Source of the DNA: an uncultured Clostridia bacterium
GTDB taxonomy: Bacteria > Bacillota > Clostridia > Oscillospirales > Oscillospiraceae
Reading direction: 5' to 3'
DNA: 33,546 bases
Assembly: GCA_947367115.1 (NCBI GenBank)
Contig: CANBCW010000024.1
Span: 1 to 33,546 of the forward strand
Both the position numbers and the translations under genes were made by a program. Under the pieces are notes generated by a model. That model was not told the origin of the DNA. It searched no databases and saw only the letters and a list, made by a program, of their open reading frames with translations. Of the stretch, positions 24,477 to 33,183 are shown one piece after another (position 1 is the first letter of the stretch; the number at the start of each line of letters is the position of its first letter).

Positions 24477-25667
24477 ATGGAAAGAAAAATCGGAACTACC
24501 TCCCGGGGCATCCGCTGCCCGATCATCCGCGAGGGTGACGATCTGGCAAAGATCGTTGTCGACAGCGTGCTGGAAGCCGCTGAAAGCGAAGGCTTTGAAC
24601 TGCGTAACCGGGATGTCGTCGCAGTAACCGAGTCCATCGTAGCCCGCGCTCAGGGCAACTACGCCTCTGTTTCCGCTATTGCTGAAGACGTGCGTGCCAA
24701 ACTGGGCGGTGAGACCATTGGTGTCATCTTCCCCATTCTGTCTCGTAACCGTTTCGCCATTTGCCTGCGTGGTATCGCTCAGGGTGCCAAGAAGGTCATC
24801 CTGATGCTCAGCTATCCTTCTGACGAAGTAGGCAACGAGCTGGTGTCTCTGGATCAGCTGGATGCAGCTAAGATCAATCCCTACTCCGATGTACTGACTC
24901 TGGAAAAGTACCGGGAACTGTTTGGTGAGAACCTGCACCCCTTTACCGGCGTGGACTATGTCCAGTATTATTCCGATCTGATCCGTGAAAGCGGTGCCGA
25001 GGTGGAGGTCATCTTCGCCAACGACTGCCGCACGATCCTGAACTACACCAAGAATGTCCTGCACTGTGATATCCATAGCCGTGCCCGCACCAAGCGGCTG
25101 CTGCTGGCTGCCGGCGCGGAGCGCGTCTGCGGTCTGGACGAGATTCTGAACGCCCCTGTGAACGGCAGCGGTTACAATGAGCGCTTTGGCCTGCTGGGCT
25201 CCAATAAGTCCACCGAAAACAAGGTCAAGCTGTTCCCCCGCGAATGCACGGATCTGGTCATGGAGATTCAGGCTTCCCTGCTGGAAAAGACCGGCAAACA
25301 CATTGAGGTCATGGTCTACGGCGACGGTGCCTTCAAGGATCCCGTGGGCAAGATCTGGGAACTGGCTGACCCCAGCGTTTCCGCCGCCAACACCCCCGGT
25401 CTCGAGGGCACTCCCAACGAGCTGAAGCTGAAGTATCTGGCTGACAACGATTTTGCCAACCTGTCCGGTGCGGAGCTGAAGGCTGCCATTGAAGGTGCGA
25501 TCCGCCAGAAGGACGGCAACCTGGTGGGCAACATGGCCTCTCAGGGTACCACCCCCCGCCGCCTGACTGACCTGATCGGTTCCCTGTGTGACCTGACTTC
25601 CGGCTCCGGTGACAAGGGCACCCCCATCGTTCTGGTTCAGGGCTACTTCGATAACTACACCAATTGA
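24477..25667 (+). CDS. Coenzyme F420-0:L-glutamate ligase (CofE) family protein
   Basis: 396 residues. The N-terminal half fits the F420_ligase fold: GIRCPIIREGDDLAKIVVDSV, then RDVVAVTESIVARAQG and the RNRFAICLRGIAQGAKKVILML segment. In actinobacteria and archaea CofE adds glutamates to F420. The C-terminal part has NDCRTILNYTKNVLHCDIHSR and VMVYGDGAFKDPVGKIWELADP. Clostridia of this kind are not known to make F420, and no other cof/fbi gene is in the window. The real reaction may therefore be another gamma-glutamyl or amide ligation; this is open. GAGG lies eight bases before the ATG. It stands alone between trkH and the pyr operon. Family assignment is reasonably firm, function is not. Confidence 0.75.
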   Translation: MERKIGTTSRGIRCPIIREGDDLAKIVVDSVLEAAESEGFELRNRDVVAVTESIVARAQGNYASVSAIAEDVRAKLGGETIGVIFPILSRNRFAICLRGIAQGAKKVILMLSYPSDEVGNELVSLDQLDAAKINPYSDVLTLEKYRELFGENLHPFTGVDYVQYYSDLIRESGAEVEVIFANDCRTILNYTKNVLHCDIHSRARTKRLLLAAGAERVCGLDEILNAPVNGSGYNERFGLLGSNKSTENKVKLFPRECTDLVMEIQASLLEKTGKHIEVMVYGDGAFKDPVGKIWELADPSVSAANTPGLEGTPNELKLKYLADNDFANLSGAELKAAIEGAIRQKDGNLVGNMASQGTTPRRLTDLIGSLCDLTSGSGDKGTPIVLVQGYFDNYTN

Positions 25668-25674
25668 TTTTCCC

Positions 25675-25707
25675 CGGCTCCCAGAGTTCACATACCTCTG
25701 GGAGCCG
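25675..25707 (+). terminator. Hairpin after the CofE-like gene
   Basis: CGGCTCCCAGAG (25675-25686) pairs perfectly with CTCTGGGAGCCG (25696-25707), a 12-bp stem eight bases after the stop. The 3' side is A-rich rather than T-rich, so it may act as an mRNA end or weak terminator. Confidence 0.6.
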
Positions 25708-25738
25708 AAAATAAAGTCCCGGCCGCAACCGTTTTTTA

Positions 25739-25767
25739 TTGACAAGGATAGGCCGCCATGATATAAT
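25739..25767 (+). promoter_or_regulatory. Consensus promoter of the pyr operon
   Basis: TTGACA (25739-25744), exactly 17 bases, TATAAT (25762-25767): a full consensus sigma-A promoter. The leader to the pyrC ATG is only about 40 bases, too short for a PyrR attenuator, and no PyrR-binding loop lies wholly in the transcript. Confidence 0.92.
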
Positions 25768-25813
25768 CCCTTGAGGGTTTTTGAGATCCCCCGACTACAA
25801 AAAGGAGAACACG

Positions 25814-27031
25814 ATGATGGAACGAAACAAGTATAAGATCATCCATACCGCTTGTGATTCCACGTTCAGTGTCCGTGTTTCTAATTTTCTGGAAAAGGTC
25901 GGCATTGGTGTTTCCAATTCTGAATACGCTGTTTTTCCCGGCTTTTGTGATGTGCATGTGCATTTCAGAGAGCCGGGATTTTCTTATAAGGAAACCATCG
26001 CCACCGGCTGTGCCAGCGCCGCAAGGGGCGGCTACACCGCCGTGTGCACCATGCCCAATCTGAATCCCACTCCGGACACACTGGAGCATCTGGATATACA
26101 GCGTCAGATCATTGAAAAGGATGCCTGTATCCATGTCTATCCCTATGGTACCATTACCATGGGCGAACGCGGCGAGGAACTGGCTGATCTGGAAGATATG
26201 GCACCTTACGTCTGCGGCTACTCTGACGACGGCCGGGGCGTGCAGAACGATGACAGGATGCGCGCCGCCATGATGAAGGCCAAAGAACTGGGTAAAATGA
26301 TCGTAGCCCACTGTGAAGTCAATTCGCTTCTTCGGGGCGGCTACATCCACAACGGAGAATATGCCAGGACGCACGGTCACCGGGGTATCTGTTCCGAAAG
26401 TGAATGGGTGCAGATCGACCGGGATCTGAGGCTGGCGGAGGAGATCGGCTGCGCCTATCACGTCTGCCACATTTCCACCAAGGAAAGTGTGGACATCATC
26501 CGCAAGGCCAAGGCTCGGGGCGTCAATGTCACCTGTGAGACCGGCCCCCATTACCTGATTCTGGATGACAGTGACCTACAGGAAGACGGACGGTTCAAAA
26601 TGAACCCGCCTTTGCGCAGCAGAGAAGATAAACTGGCTCTGATCCAGGGCATCGTGGACGGCACCATCGATATGATTGCCACCGACCACGCCCCCCACTC
26701 CGAGGAAGAAAAGTCCCGCGGACTGGAAAAGAGCGCTTTTGGTGTAGTGGGTCTGGAAACGGCCTTCGCCGCTCTGTATACCCATCTGGTCAAACCCGGC
26801 ATCATCACCATGGAGCGGCTCATGGAACTGCTGGTTGAAAATCCCCGCAAACGCTTCAAGCTCCCTCTGGGGCTGGATTTCAGCGTGTGGGATCTGAACA
26901 AAGAATACACCGTCGATCCTGCCGAGTTTCAATCGATGGGCAAGGCCACCCCTTTCTCCGGAATGAAGCTTTTCGGACGCTGTATCCTGACAGTCTGCAA
27001 CGGCAATATCGTCTGGCAGGAAAATTCGTAA
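25814..27031 (+). CDS. pyrC: Dihydroorotase
   Basis: Cyclises carbamoyl-aspartate to dihydroorotate, step three of de novo pyrimidine synthesis. About 405 residues, class I amidohydrolase fold. DVHVHFREPGF near residue 45 supplies the HxH metal ligands and the substrate arginine. Further metal or catalytic histidines are in IVAHCEVNS and YHVCHISTKES, and the conserved ATDHAPHSEEEK supplies the catalytic Asp. AAAGGAGAACACG precedes two adjacent ATGs (25814, 25817); I use the first. First gene of the operon under a consensus promoter, 70 bases before carB. The aspartate transcarbamoylase and carA genes that often sit here are absent from the window. Confidence 0.95.
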   Translation: MMERNKYKIIHTACDSTFSVRVSNFLEKVGIGVSNSEYAVFPGFCDVHVHFREPGFSYKETIATGCASAARGGYTAVCTMPNLNPTPDTLEHLDIQRQIIEKDACIHVYPYGTITMGERGEELADLEDMAPYVCGYSDDGRGVQNDDRMRAAMMKAKELGKMIVAHCEVNSLLRGGYIHNGEYARTHGHRGICSESEWVQIDRDLRLAEEIGCAYHVCHISTKESVDIIRKAKARGVNVTCETGPHYLILDDSDLQEDGRFKMNPPLRSREDKLALIQGIVDGTIDMIATDHAPHSEEEKSRGLEKSAFGVVGLETAFAALYTHLVKPGIITMERLMELLVENPRKRFKLPLGLDFSVWDLNKEYTVDPAEFQSMGKATPFSGMKLFGRCILTVCNGNIVWQENS

Positions 27032-27039
27032 CAACAATA

Positions 27040-27059
27040 TGTCATTGCGCACAATGACA
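27040..27059 (+). repeat. Small pyrC-carB intergenic hairpin
   Basis: TGTCATTG, loop CGCA, CAATGACA: an 8-bp perfect stem nine bases after the pyrC stop. No T-run follows, so it is more likely an mRNA stability or processing element inside the operon than a terminator. Confidence 0.55.
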
Positions 27060-27101
27060 GGATTTCTTAAGGTATATCGCAATCAACGGAGGTAATTCAA
27101 A

Positions 27102-30100
27102 ATGGCAAAGCGTACAGACTTAAAGAAAATCATGATCATCGGCTCCGGCCCCATCGTCATCGGTCAGGCTGCTGAGTTCGACTATGCCGGCACCCAGGCC
27201 TGTCTTGCTCTGAAAGAGGAAGGCTATGAAGTCGTGCTGGTCAACTCCAATCCCGCCACCATCATGACCGACACCACCATTGCTGATAAGGTCTACATGG
27301 AGCCTCTGACGCTGGAATATGTGGCAAAGATCATCCGCTATGAGCGTCCCGATGCCATCGTTCCCGGCATCGGCGGTCAGACCGGCCTGAACCTGGCCAT
27401 GCAGTTGGAGAAGAAGGGCATTCTGAAGGAGTGTCAGGTGGAGCTGCTGGGCACCTCCAGCGAATCCATCGAGCGCGCCGAAGACCGCGAACTGTTCAAG
27501 GAGCTGTGTCAGTCCATTGGCGAGCCTGTCATCCCCTCCGAGATCACTTATTCCATTGAGGAAGCCAAGGCAGCCGCCAAGCGCATCGGCTACCCTGTCG
27601 TTCTGCGTCCCGCCTTTACGCTGGGCGGCACTGGCGGCGGCTTCGCTTACAATGAAGAAGAGCTGGTGGAAGTGGGTCTGAACGCCTTCAAGCTCTCCCC
27701 TGTCCATCAGGTTCTGATTGAGAAGTCCGTCAAGGGCTACAAGGAGATTGAGTTTGAAGTCATGCGTGACGGTGCGGATCACGCCATTACCATCTGCGGC
27801 ATGGAAAACATTGATCCCGTTGGTGTCCACACCGGCGACTCTTTGGTTGTAGCGCCTATCATGACCCTGAACGACCATGATCTGAAGATGCTGAACGACA
27901 GCGCCATTAAGCTGATCAAGGAGCTGAAGATCGAAGGCGGCTGCAACGTGCAGTTCGCTCTGAACCCCAATTCCTCCGAATACTACCTCATTGAAGTCAA
28001 CCCCCGGGTTTCCCGCTCCTCCGCTCTGGCCTCCAAGGCTTCCGGCTATCCCATTGCCCGAGTCACAGCTAAGATCGCCGTGGGCATGACTCTGGAGGAG
28101 ATTAAAATCGCCAACACCAACGCTGCCTTTGAGCCCAGCCTGGACTACGTTATCGCAAAGCTGCCCCGGTTCCCCTTTGACAAGTTCACCAGCGCGTCCA
28201 ATATGCTGGGCACCCAGATGAAGGCCACCGGTGAGGTCATGGGCATCGGCTCCACGCTGGAAGAGTCTCTGCTGAAGGGCATCCGCAGCTTGGAGATTGG
28301 TGCCAATCACATGTACCTTTCCAAGTTTGACAATATGAGCGTAGAGGAACTGCTGGATTATATCAAGGAGTTCCGTTCCGACAATATCTTCGCCATTGCA
28401 GAGTTGTTCTATCACGGTGTCAGCGTGGAAAAGATCCACGAACTGACCCAGATCACCTCCTATTTCCTGGAGGCCATCAAGAACATCGTGGACATGGAGG
28501 AAACGCTGAAGGCCAATGTCAATGACCTCGCTACCCTGACCGCCGCCAAGAAGATGGGCTTCAGCGATAAGTATATCGCCCGGATGTGGAAGTGCAGCGA
28601 GCTGGATGTCTACAATTTCCGGAAGGCGAACAACCTGTTCCCTGTGTTCCGTATGGTTGATACCTGCCATACCGGCGCTTATATTCCCTACTTCTACTCC
28701 AGCTATACCGGTGAAAATGCCTCCCGGCTGACCAATAAGAAGAAGATCGTGGTGCTGGGCGCAGGCCCCATCCGAATCGGCCAGGGCGTTGAGTTCGACT
28801 ACTCCACCGTCCACGCCGTTATGACCATTAAGAACGCCGGTTATGAGGCCATCATCATCAACAATAACCCGGAGACTGTTTCCACTGACTATACCACTGC
28901 CGACAAGCTGTACTTTGAGCCTCTGACCCCCGAGGATGTCATGAACATCATCGAGTTCGAGCAGCCCGAGGGTGTCATCGCGTCGCTGGGCGGCCAGACC
29001 GCCATCAACCTGGCTCAGCCCCTGACCGACCGGGGTGTCAAGATCATCGGCACCGACTGCGCCGCCATCGACAAGGCTGAGGATCGCAATGCCTTTGAAA
29101 ACCTGCTGAATGAGCTGAATATCCCCCGCGCCAAGGGCAAGGCCGTGACCAAGCTGGAGGACGGCATCGCTGCCGCTTCTGAGATCGGCTACCCCGTCCT
29201 GGTTCGCCCCTCTTTCGTTCTGGGCGGCCGTGCCATGCAGATCGTCGCTAACGAGGAACAGCTGCGCCACTACCTGAAGACCGCCGTCGAGATTGATGAG
29301 GACAAGCCTGTTCTGGTCGATAAGTATATCGAAGGCCGTGAGGTGGAGATCGACGCAATCTGCGATGGCATCAATGTCTTTGTTCCCGGCATCATGGAGC
29401 TGGTCGAGCGCACCGGCGTTCACTCCGGTGACTCCATGTCCGTCTATCCCCCCTTCTCCATCAGCGATAAGGTCAAGGGGATCATCCTGCAGTACGCCAA
29501 GAAGCTGGGTCTGGGCATCGGCATCATCGGCCTGTACAATATTCAATTCATTGTGGACAAGGATGACAATGTGTTCATCATTGAGGTCAACCCCCGCTCC
29601 TCTCGTACCGTTCCTTTCCTGAGCAAAGCTACCGGCTACTCGCTGGCAGATATCGCCACCGAGGTCATTCTGGGTAAATCTCTGAAGGAGCTGGGTCTGT
29701 TCGACATCTATCCCGACGAGAAGGAACGCTGGTATGTAAAGGCTCCTGTGTTCTCCTTCAATAAGATCCGCGGTCTGGATGCTTATCTGTCCCCTGAAAT
29801 GAAGTCCACCGGCGAAGCCATTGGCTATGACAGCACGATGAATCGGGCGCTCTATAAGGCTCTGCAGGCCGCCGGCATGAAGCTGCAGAACTATGGTACC
29901 GTGTTTGCCACGATTGCCGACAAGGATAAGGAAGAGGCACTGCCTCTGATCCGCCGGTTCTACCAGCTGGGCTTCAACATTCAGGCTACCGACGGCACCG
30001 CCAAGTACCTGAAGGAGCACGGTATCCGCACGCACGCGCTGGGTAAGATCAGCGAGGGCAGCGACGAGATCCCCAACGCTCTGCGTCAGGGCCATATTGC

Positions 30101-30269
30101 CTACGTCATCAACACCAAGGATCCCGGCTCCAACGAGCACGACGGCATCCACATCCGTCAGATTGCAACCGAGCACAATGTGACATTGTTCACTGCTCTG
30201 GATACCATCAAGGTGCTGCTGGACGTGCTGGAGGAAACTACCCTGACCATCTCCACCATTGATGCCTAA
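27102..30269 (+). CDS. carB: Carbamoyl-phosphate synthase large subunit
   Basis: Makes carbamoyl phosphate from bicarbonate, ammonia (from CarA) and two ATP. 1055 residues, the usual length. It is an internal duplication: first ATP-grasp half (about 1-400, IIGSGPIVIGQAAEFDYAGTQ) and second (about 545-930, VLGAGPIRIGQGVEFDYSTVH), joined by the helical oligomerisation region. The C-terminal MGS-like allosteric domain (about 935-1055) includes QATDGTAKYLKEHGI, the usual site for UMP/ornithine control. GGAGG precedes the ATG. No carA gene adjoins it, so the small subunit must come from elsewhere in the genome. The stop is five bases upstream of repeat array A. Confidence 0.97.
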   Translation: MAKRTDLKKIMIIGSGPIVIGQAAEFDYAGTQACLALKEEGYEVVLVNSNPATIMTDTTIADKVYMEPLTLEYVAKIIRYERPDAIVPGIGGQTGLNLAMQLEKKGILKECQVELLGTSSESIERAEDRELFKELCQSIGEPVIPSEITYSIEEAKAAAKRIGYPVVLRPAFTLGGTGGGFAYNEEELVEVGLNAFKLSPVHQVLIEKSVKGYKEIEFEVMRDGADHAITICGMENIDPVGVHTGDSLVVAPIMTLNDHDLKMLNDSAIKLIKELKIEGGCNVQFALNPNSSEYYLIEVNPRVSRSSALASKASGYPIARVTAKIAVGMTLEEIKIANTNAAFEPSLDYVIAKLPRFPFDKFTSASNMLGTQMKATGEVMGIGSTLEESLLKGIRSLEIGANHMYLSKFDNMSVEELLDYIKEFRSDNIFAIAELFYHGVSVEKIHELTQITSYFLEAIKNIVDMEETLKANVNDLATLTAAKKMGFSDKYIARMWKCSELDVYNFRKANNLFPVFRMVDTCHTGAYIPYFYSSYTGENASRLTNKKKIVVLGAGPIRIGQGVEFDYSTVHAVMTIKNAGYEAIIINNNPETVSTDYTTADKLYFEPLTPEDVMNIIEFEQPEGVIASLGGQTAINLAQPLTDRGVKIIGTDCAAIDKAEDRNAFENLLNELNIPRAKGKAVTKLEDGIAAASEIGYPVLVRPSFVLGGRAMQIVANEEQLRHYLKTAVEIDEDKPVLVDKYIEGREVEIDAICDGINVFVPGIMELVERTGVHSGDSMSVYPPFSISDKVKGIILQYAKKLGLGIGIIGLYNIQFIVDKDDNVFIIEVNPRSSRTVPFLSKATGYSLADIATEVILGKSLKELGLFDIYPDEKERWYVKAPVFSFNKIRGLDAYLSPEMKSTGEAIGYDSTMNRALYKALQAAGMKLQNYGTVFATIADKDKEEALPLIRRFYQLGFNIQATDGTAKYLKEHGIRTHALGKISEGSDEIPNALRQGHIAYVINTKDPGSNEHDGIHIRQIATEHNVTLFTALDTIKVLLDVLEETTLTISTIDA

Positions 30270-30273
30270 AGGC

Positions 30274-30438
30274 TCGATATAAATCCCTTTCCGGGATTTT
30301 CGATATGCGCTTCGCGCTCGATATGTGTATCTCACTCGATATGCCCTGCGGGGCGATGGGGATTTATATTATATCGAAACAAAGTTATATCGAATTTGCG
30401 CCAGCAAATATATCGAATGGGCGAAGCCCATATATCGA
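30274..30438. repeat. Array A: TCGATAT/ATATCGA 7-mers separated by hairpins
   Basis: Eight exact 7-mers. Forward TCGATAT: 30274, 30300, 30318, 30336. Reverse ATATCGA: 30371, 30387, 30410, 30432 (start positions). The spacers (19, 11, 11, 28, 9, 16 and 15 bases) are unrelated in sequence, yet nearly all are hairpins: AAATCCC/GGGATTT, GCGC-TTC-GCGC, GTG/CAC, GCCC-TGCG-GGGC (in the 28-base apex), AAC-AAA-GTT, ATTTGC/GCAAAT, ATGGGC-GAA-GCCCAT. Copies 1-4 can pair with copies 8-5, giving a four-step trunk with hairpin branches. A competing 11-bp pairing exists between 30277-30287 and 30359-30369. The array fills the gap between carB and the ribosome binding site of the four-helix-bundle gene. Confidence 0.92.
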
Positions 30439-30456
30439 CAAAAGGACGTTGACACG

Positions 30457-30816
30457 ATGACCGAAAGCAAGCATCAGCTCCGTGAAGAAAGTATTGACTT
30501 TGCAATCATGGTTTCTGATATCTGTGATGAGATCAATGGCTGTTCTGTTTATGTCAATCAGTTGCTCCGGTGTTCCTCTTCCATTGGAGCAAACATTCAC
30601 GAAGCCAGATATGCTCAGAGTCGCGCCGATTTTATCAGCAAACTGGAGATCGCATTAAAAGAAAGCTCTGAAACGGATTACTGGCTGGAGCTTTTATACC
30701 GAAAGAATAAACTTTTGCCGGAGCAGTTTTCGATCTTAAAAAACAGATGCGGGACCACACGTCGTAAGCTGATTGCTTCCATCACCACTGCAAAAGCAAA
30801 TCGACACAGTTCATGA
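30457..30816 (+). CDS. Four-helix-bundle protein (23S rRNA intervening-sequence / Avd-like family)
   Basis: 119 residues, the usual size of this family. The signature runs REESIDFAIMVSDICDEIN, then QLLRCSSSIGANIHEARYAQ (about 36-55), then SRADFISKLEIALKESSETD and YWLELLYR, predicting four helices. The tail KNRCGTTRRKLIASITTAKANRHSS is basic. Relatives are encoded in intervening sequences of 23S rRNA, and the Avd accessory protein of diversity-generating retroelements has the same fold and binds nucleic acid. The function here is unknown. AAAGGA (30441-30446) sits three bases after array A. Two 60-base samples contain 26 and 25 G+C, against 37 in a carB sample, suggesting recent acquisition. 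It interrupts the pyr operon between carB and pyrK. No reverse transcriptase or rRNA is nearby. Confidence 0.85.
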   Translation: MTESKHQLREESIDFAIMVSDICDEINGCSVYVNQLLRCSSSIGANIHEARYAQSRADFISKLEIALKESSETDYWLELLYRKNKLLPEQFSILKNRCGTTRRKLIASITTAKANRHSS

Positions 30817-30848
30817 TTGCTTTGTAACGAAAAGTGAAAGGACAAAAC

Positions 30849-31586
30849 ATGAAACAATCCATCTTCACCATTGTCCGCAACGACGCGCTGACTGATTGTG
30901 TATATAAAATGATCCTCAGCGGCGATACCTCCGCCATCACCGCCCCCGGTCAATTTGTCAATATCGCACTGGAGGGAAAATTCCTCCGCCGCCCCATTTC
31001 CGTCTGCGACTACGATGACACCACCCTGACCATCATTTACAAGGTGGTTGGCAAGGGCACCGCCCAGATGAAGGCCATGGAGCCCGGCGAAAAACTGGAT
31101 ATTCTGACAGGACTCGGCAACGGCTATGACCTGAGCGTTTCCGGTGACAAACCTGTGCTTCTGGGCGGCGGTGTCGGCGTACCGCCCATGTACAATCTGG
31201 CAAAAAAGCTGACCGCCATGGGTAAAAAAGTAACCGTTATTCTCGGTTTCAACACCAAATCCGAGATTTTCTATGAGGATGAATTTCGGGCGCTGGGCTG
31301 CGATGTCATCGTCGCCACCGCCGACGGCAGCTACGGTGTGAAGGGCTTCGCTACCACGCCGCTGGCTGACCTTGACTATACGTATTTCTACACCTGCGGC
31401 CCCGAGCCCATGCTCAAGGCCGTATACAAGGCCACCGCCACCTCCGGCCAGATGAGCTTTGAGGAGCGGATGGGCTGCGGCTTCGGAGCCTGCATGGGCT
31501 GCTCCTGCAAGACCCTTACCGGCTACAAGCGCATCTGCAAGGACGGCCCTGTCATGCGAAAGGAGGAGATTTTGTGGAACAGTTGA
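30849..31586 (+). CDS. pyrK: Dihydroorotate dehydrogenase electron-transfer subunit
   Basis: FAD and 2Fe-2S subunit that passes electrons from PyrD to NAD+. 245 residues: an N-terminal beta-barrel FAD domain (LRRPISVCDYD near residue 50), then a ferredoxin-reductase-like NAD domain (GGGVGVPPMYNLAKKL). The C-terminal cluster has Cys 210, 215, 218 and 230 in the CxxxxCxxC...C PyrK pattern, plus an extra Cys220. The start is at 30849 after GAAAGGAC. It is 32 bases from the four-helix-bundle gene, and its end overlaps pyrD by 13 bases, so the two subunits are coupled. Confidence 0.96.
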   Translation: MKQSIFTIVRNDALTDCVYKMILSGDTSAITAPGQFVNIALEGKFLRRPISVCDYDDTTLTIIYKVVGKGTAQMKAMEPGEKLDILTGLGNGYDLSVSGDKPVLLGGGVGVPPMYNLAKKLTAMGKKVTVILGFNTKSEIFYEDEFRALGCDVIVATADGSYGVKGFATTPLADLDYTYFYTCGPEPMLKAVYKATATSGQMSFEERMGCGFGACMGCSCKTLTGYKRICKDGPVMRKEEILWNS

Positions 31587-32500
31587 ACGTGAACCTGTGC
31601 GGCATTGAGCTGGACAATCCCGTGATCCCCGCCTCCGGCACCTTTGGCTACGGCTACGAATTTGCGGAGCTGTACGATGTCAACTGTCTTGGCACCTTCT
31701 CCTTCAAAGGCACCACCAAGGATGCCCGGTTCGGCAATCCCACACCCCGCATTGCGGAGTGTACCGCCGGCATGATCAACGCTGTGGGTCTGCAGAACCC
31801 CGGCGTGGACAGGGTCATCAGCCACGAGCTGCCCAAGCTGAAGCAATGCTTCCACAAGCCGGTCATGGCCAATGTCTCCGGCTTTTCTGTAGAGGACTAC
31901 GCTTACACCTGCGAAAAACTGGACAAAGAGGAACAGGTCGGCTGGCTGGAGGTCAACGTTTCCTGCCCCAATGTCCACGGCGGCGGCATGAGCTTCGGCA
32001 CCTCGCCGGAAGCGGCTGCCGAAGTGACCAGAGCCGTCAAAGCCGTTACCACCAAGCCCGTCATCATCAAGCTCAGCCCCAATGTCACCGATATCGTGTC
32101 CATCGCCAAGGCCTGCGAGGCGGCCGGTGCTGACGGCATCAGCCTGATCAACACCATGCTGGGCATGCGCATCGACCTGAACCGCCGCCGTCCTGTCATC
32201 GCCAATACCATGGGCGGCTTCTCCGGCTCCGCGATCTTCCCGGTAGCCGTGCGAATGGTCTATCAGGTGGCTCACGCCGTCAAGATCCCTGTGGTGGGCA
32301 TGGGCGGTGTCAGCAGCGCCGAGGATGTAATCGAAATGATGATGGCCGGTGCCACTGCTGTTGAAGTGGGCGCCGCTAATCTGGTCAACCCCTACGCCTG
32401 CCGGGATATCATCAACGATCTGCCCGGAGTGATGGAAAAATACAGAATCAACAATTTGAAAGAGATTATAGGAGGCGTTCAATTATGGGAAAAGATGTAA
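31574..32500 (+). CDS. pyrD: Dihydroorotate dehydrogenase, class 1B catalytic subunit
   Basis: Oxidises dihydroorotate to orotate with FMN; works with PyrK as a cytoplasmic heterotetramer using NAD+. 308 residues, TIM barrel. Visible are [15 protein letters not shown], the substrate/FMN segment [11 protein letters not shown], the class 1 catalytic-loop cysteine in [16 protein letters not shown], and [27 protein letters not shown] for FMN phosphate. GTG start at 31574, preceded by AAGGAGGAG; this lies inside the pyrK end in another frame. The stop lies inside pyrF (16-base overlap). Confidence 0.96.
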   Translation: MEQLNVNLCGIELDNPVIPASGTFGYGYEFAELYDVNCLGTFSFKGTTKDARFGNPTPRIAECTAGMINAVGLQNPGVDRVISHELPKLKQCFHKPVMANVSGFSVEDYAYTCEKLDKEEQVGWLEVNVSCPNVHGGGMSFGTSPEAAAEVTRAVKAVTTKPVIIKLSPNVTDIVSIAKACEAAGADGISLINTMLGMRIDLNRRRPVIANTMGGFSGSAIFPVAVRMVYQVAHAVKIPVVGMGGVSSAEDVIEMMMAGATAVEVGAANLVNPYACRDIINDLPGVMEKYRINNLKEIIGGVQLWEKM

Positions 32501-33183
32501 TCGTCGCTTGTGACTTTGCCAGTGCGGAGCAAACCTTTGCGTTTCTGGATAAGTTCACCGGCCGCAAGCCCTTCGTGAAGATCGGCATGGAGCTGTACTA
32601 CGCCGAGGGCCCCAGCATCGTCCGCCAAATCAAGGCCCGGGGTCATAAGATCTTCCTGGATCTGAAACTCCATGACATCCCCAATACCGTCAAGAAGGCT
32701 ATGGCCGTCCTGCGCAACCTGGATGTGGACATCACCAACCTTCACGCCGCAGGTACCACCGCCATGATGAAGGGCGCGCTGGAGGGTCTAACCCGGGAGG
32801 ATGGCACCCGCCCCCTGCTGATCGCCGTGACCCAGCTCACTTCCACCGATCAGGAGGCCATGGAGCGGGATATTCTCATCAAGGAGCCCATTGACCAGGT
32901 GGTCATGCACTACGCGGAAACCGCCAAGAACGCCGGTCTGGACGGCATCGTCTGCTCTCCCCTGGAGGCTGGCAAGGTTCATGAACGCTGCGGTCAGAAC
33001 TTCCTGACCATCACCCCCGGTGTCCGCTTTGCCGACGGCGAGGTGGGCGACCAGAAGCGGGTCATGACCCCCGCTCAGGCCAAGGCCATCGGCTCGGACT
33101 ACATTGTGGTGGGTCGTCCCATCACCGCCGCCGCTGACCCTGTGGCCGCCTATGAGCGCTGCGTGGCAGAGTTCTGCGACTGA
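32485..33183 (+). CDS. pyrF: Orotidine-5'-phosphate decarboxylase
   Basis: Decarboxylates OMP to UMP, the final step of the pathway. 232 residues, TIM barrel of the bacterial short type. The catalytic [11 protein letters not shown] motif (DxKxxDI) is near residue 58. Other signatures are [10 protein letters not shown] at the start, [12 protein letters not shown], and the C-terminal phosphate site [21 protein letters not shown] with [18 protein letters not shown] lies eight bases before the ATG, inside the end of pyrD. The stop is followed immediately by the hairpins of array B. Confidence 0.97.
   Translation: MGKDVIVACDFASAEQTFAFLDKFTGRKPFVKIGMELYYAEGPSIVRQIKARGHKIFLDLKLHDIPNTVKKAMAVLRNLDVDITNLHAAGTTAMMKGALEGLTREDGTRPLLIAVTQLTSTDQEAMERDILIKEPIDQVVMHYAETAKNAGLDGIVCSPLEAGKVHERCGQNFLTITPGVRFADGEVGDQKRVMTPAQAKAIGSDYIVVGRPITAAADPVAAYERCVAEFCD

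Noticed and set aside
25765..25780. PyrR-binding loop before pyrC
   Set aside because: AATCCCTTGAGGGT resembles the loop consensus but begins inside the -10 box, so it would not be fully transcribed, and it lacks two conserved bases.
27120..30335. Antisense open frame of about 1070 codons opposite carB
   Set aside because: It mirrors carB exactly, has no family motifs or ribosome binding site, and arises from codon bias. Similar long antisense frames oppose pulA, the citrate genes and htpG, and were left out for the same reason.
30325..30456. N-terminal extension of the four-helix-bundle gene into array A
   Set aside because: The in-frame extension translates the repeat array itself, while the ATG at 30457 has its own ribosome binding site and gives the usual family length.
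30274..30816. Diversity-generating retroelement or 23S rRNA intervening sequence
   Set aside because: The four-helix-bundle protein is related to Avd and IVS proteins, but there is no reverse transcriptase, template/variable repeat or rRNA in the window.
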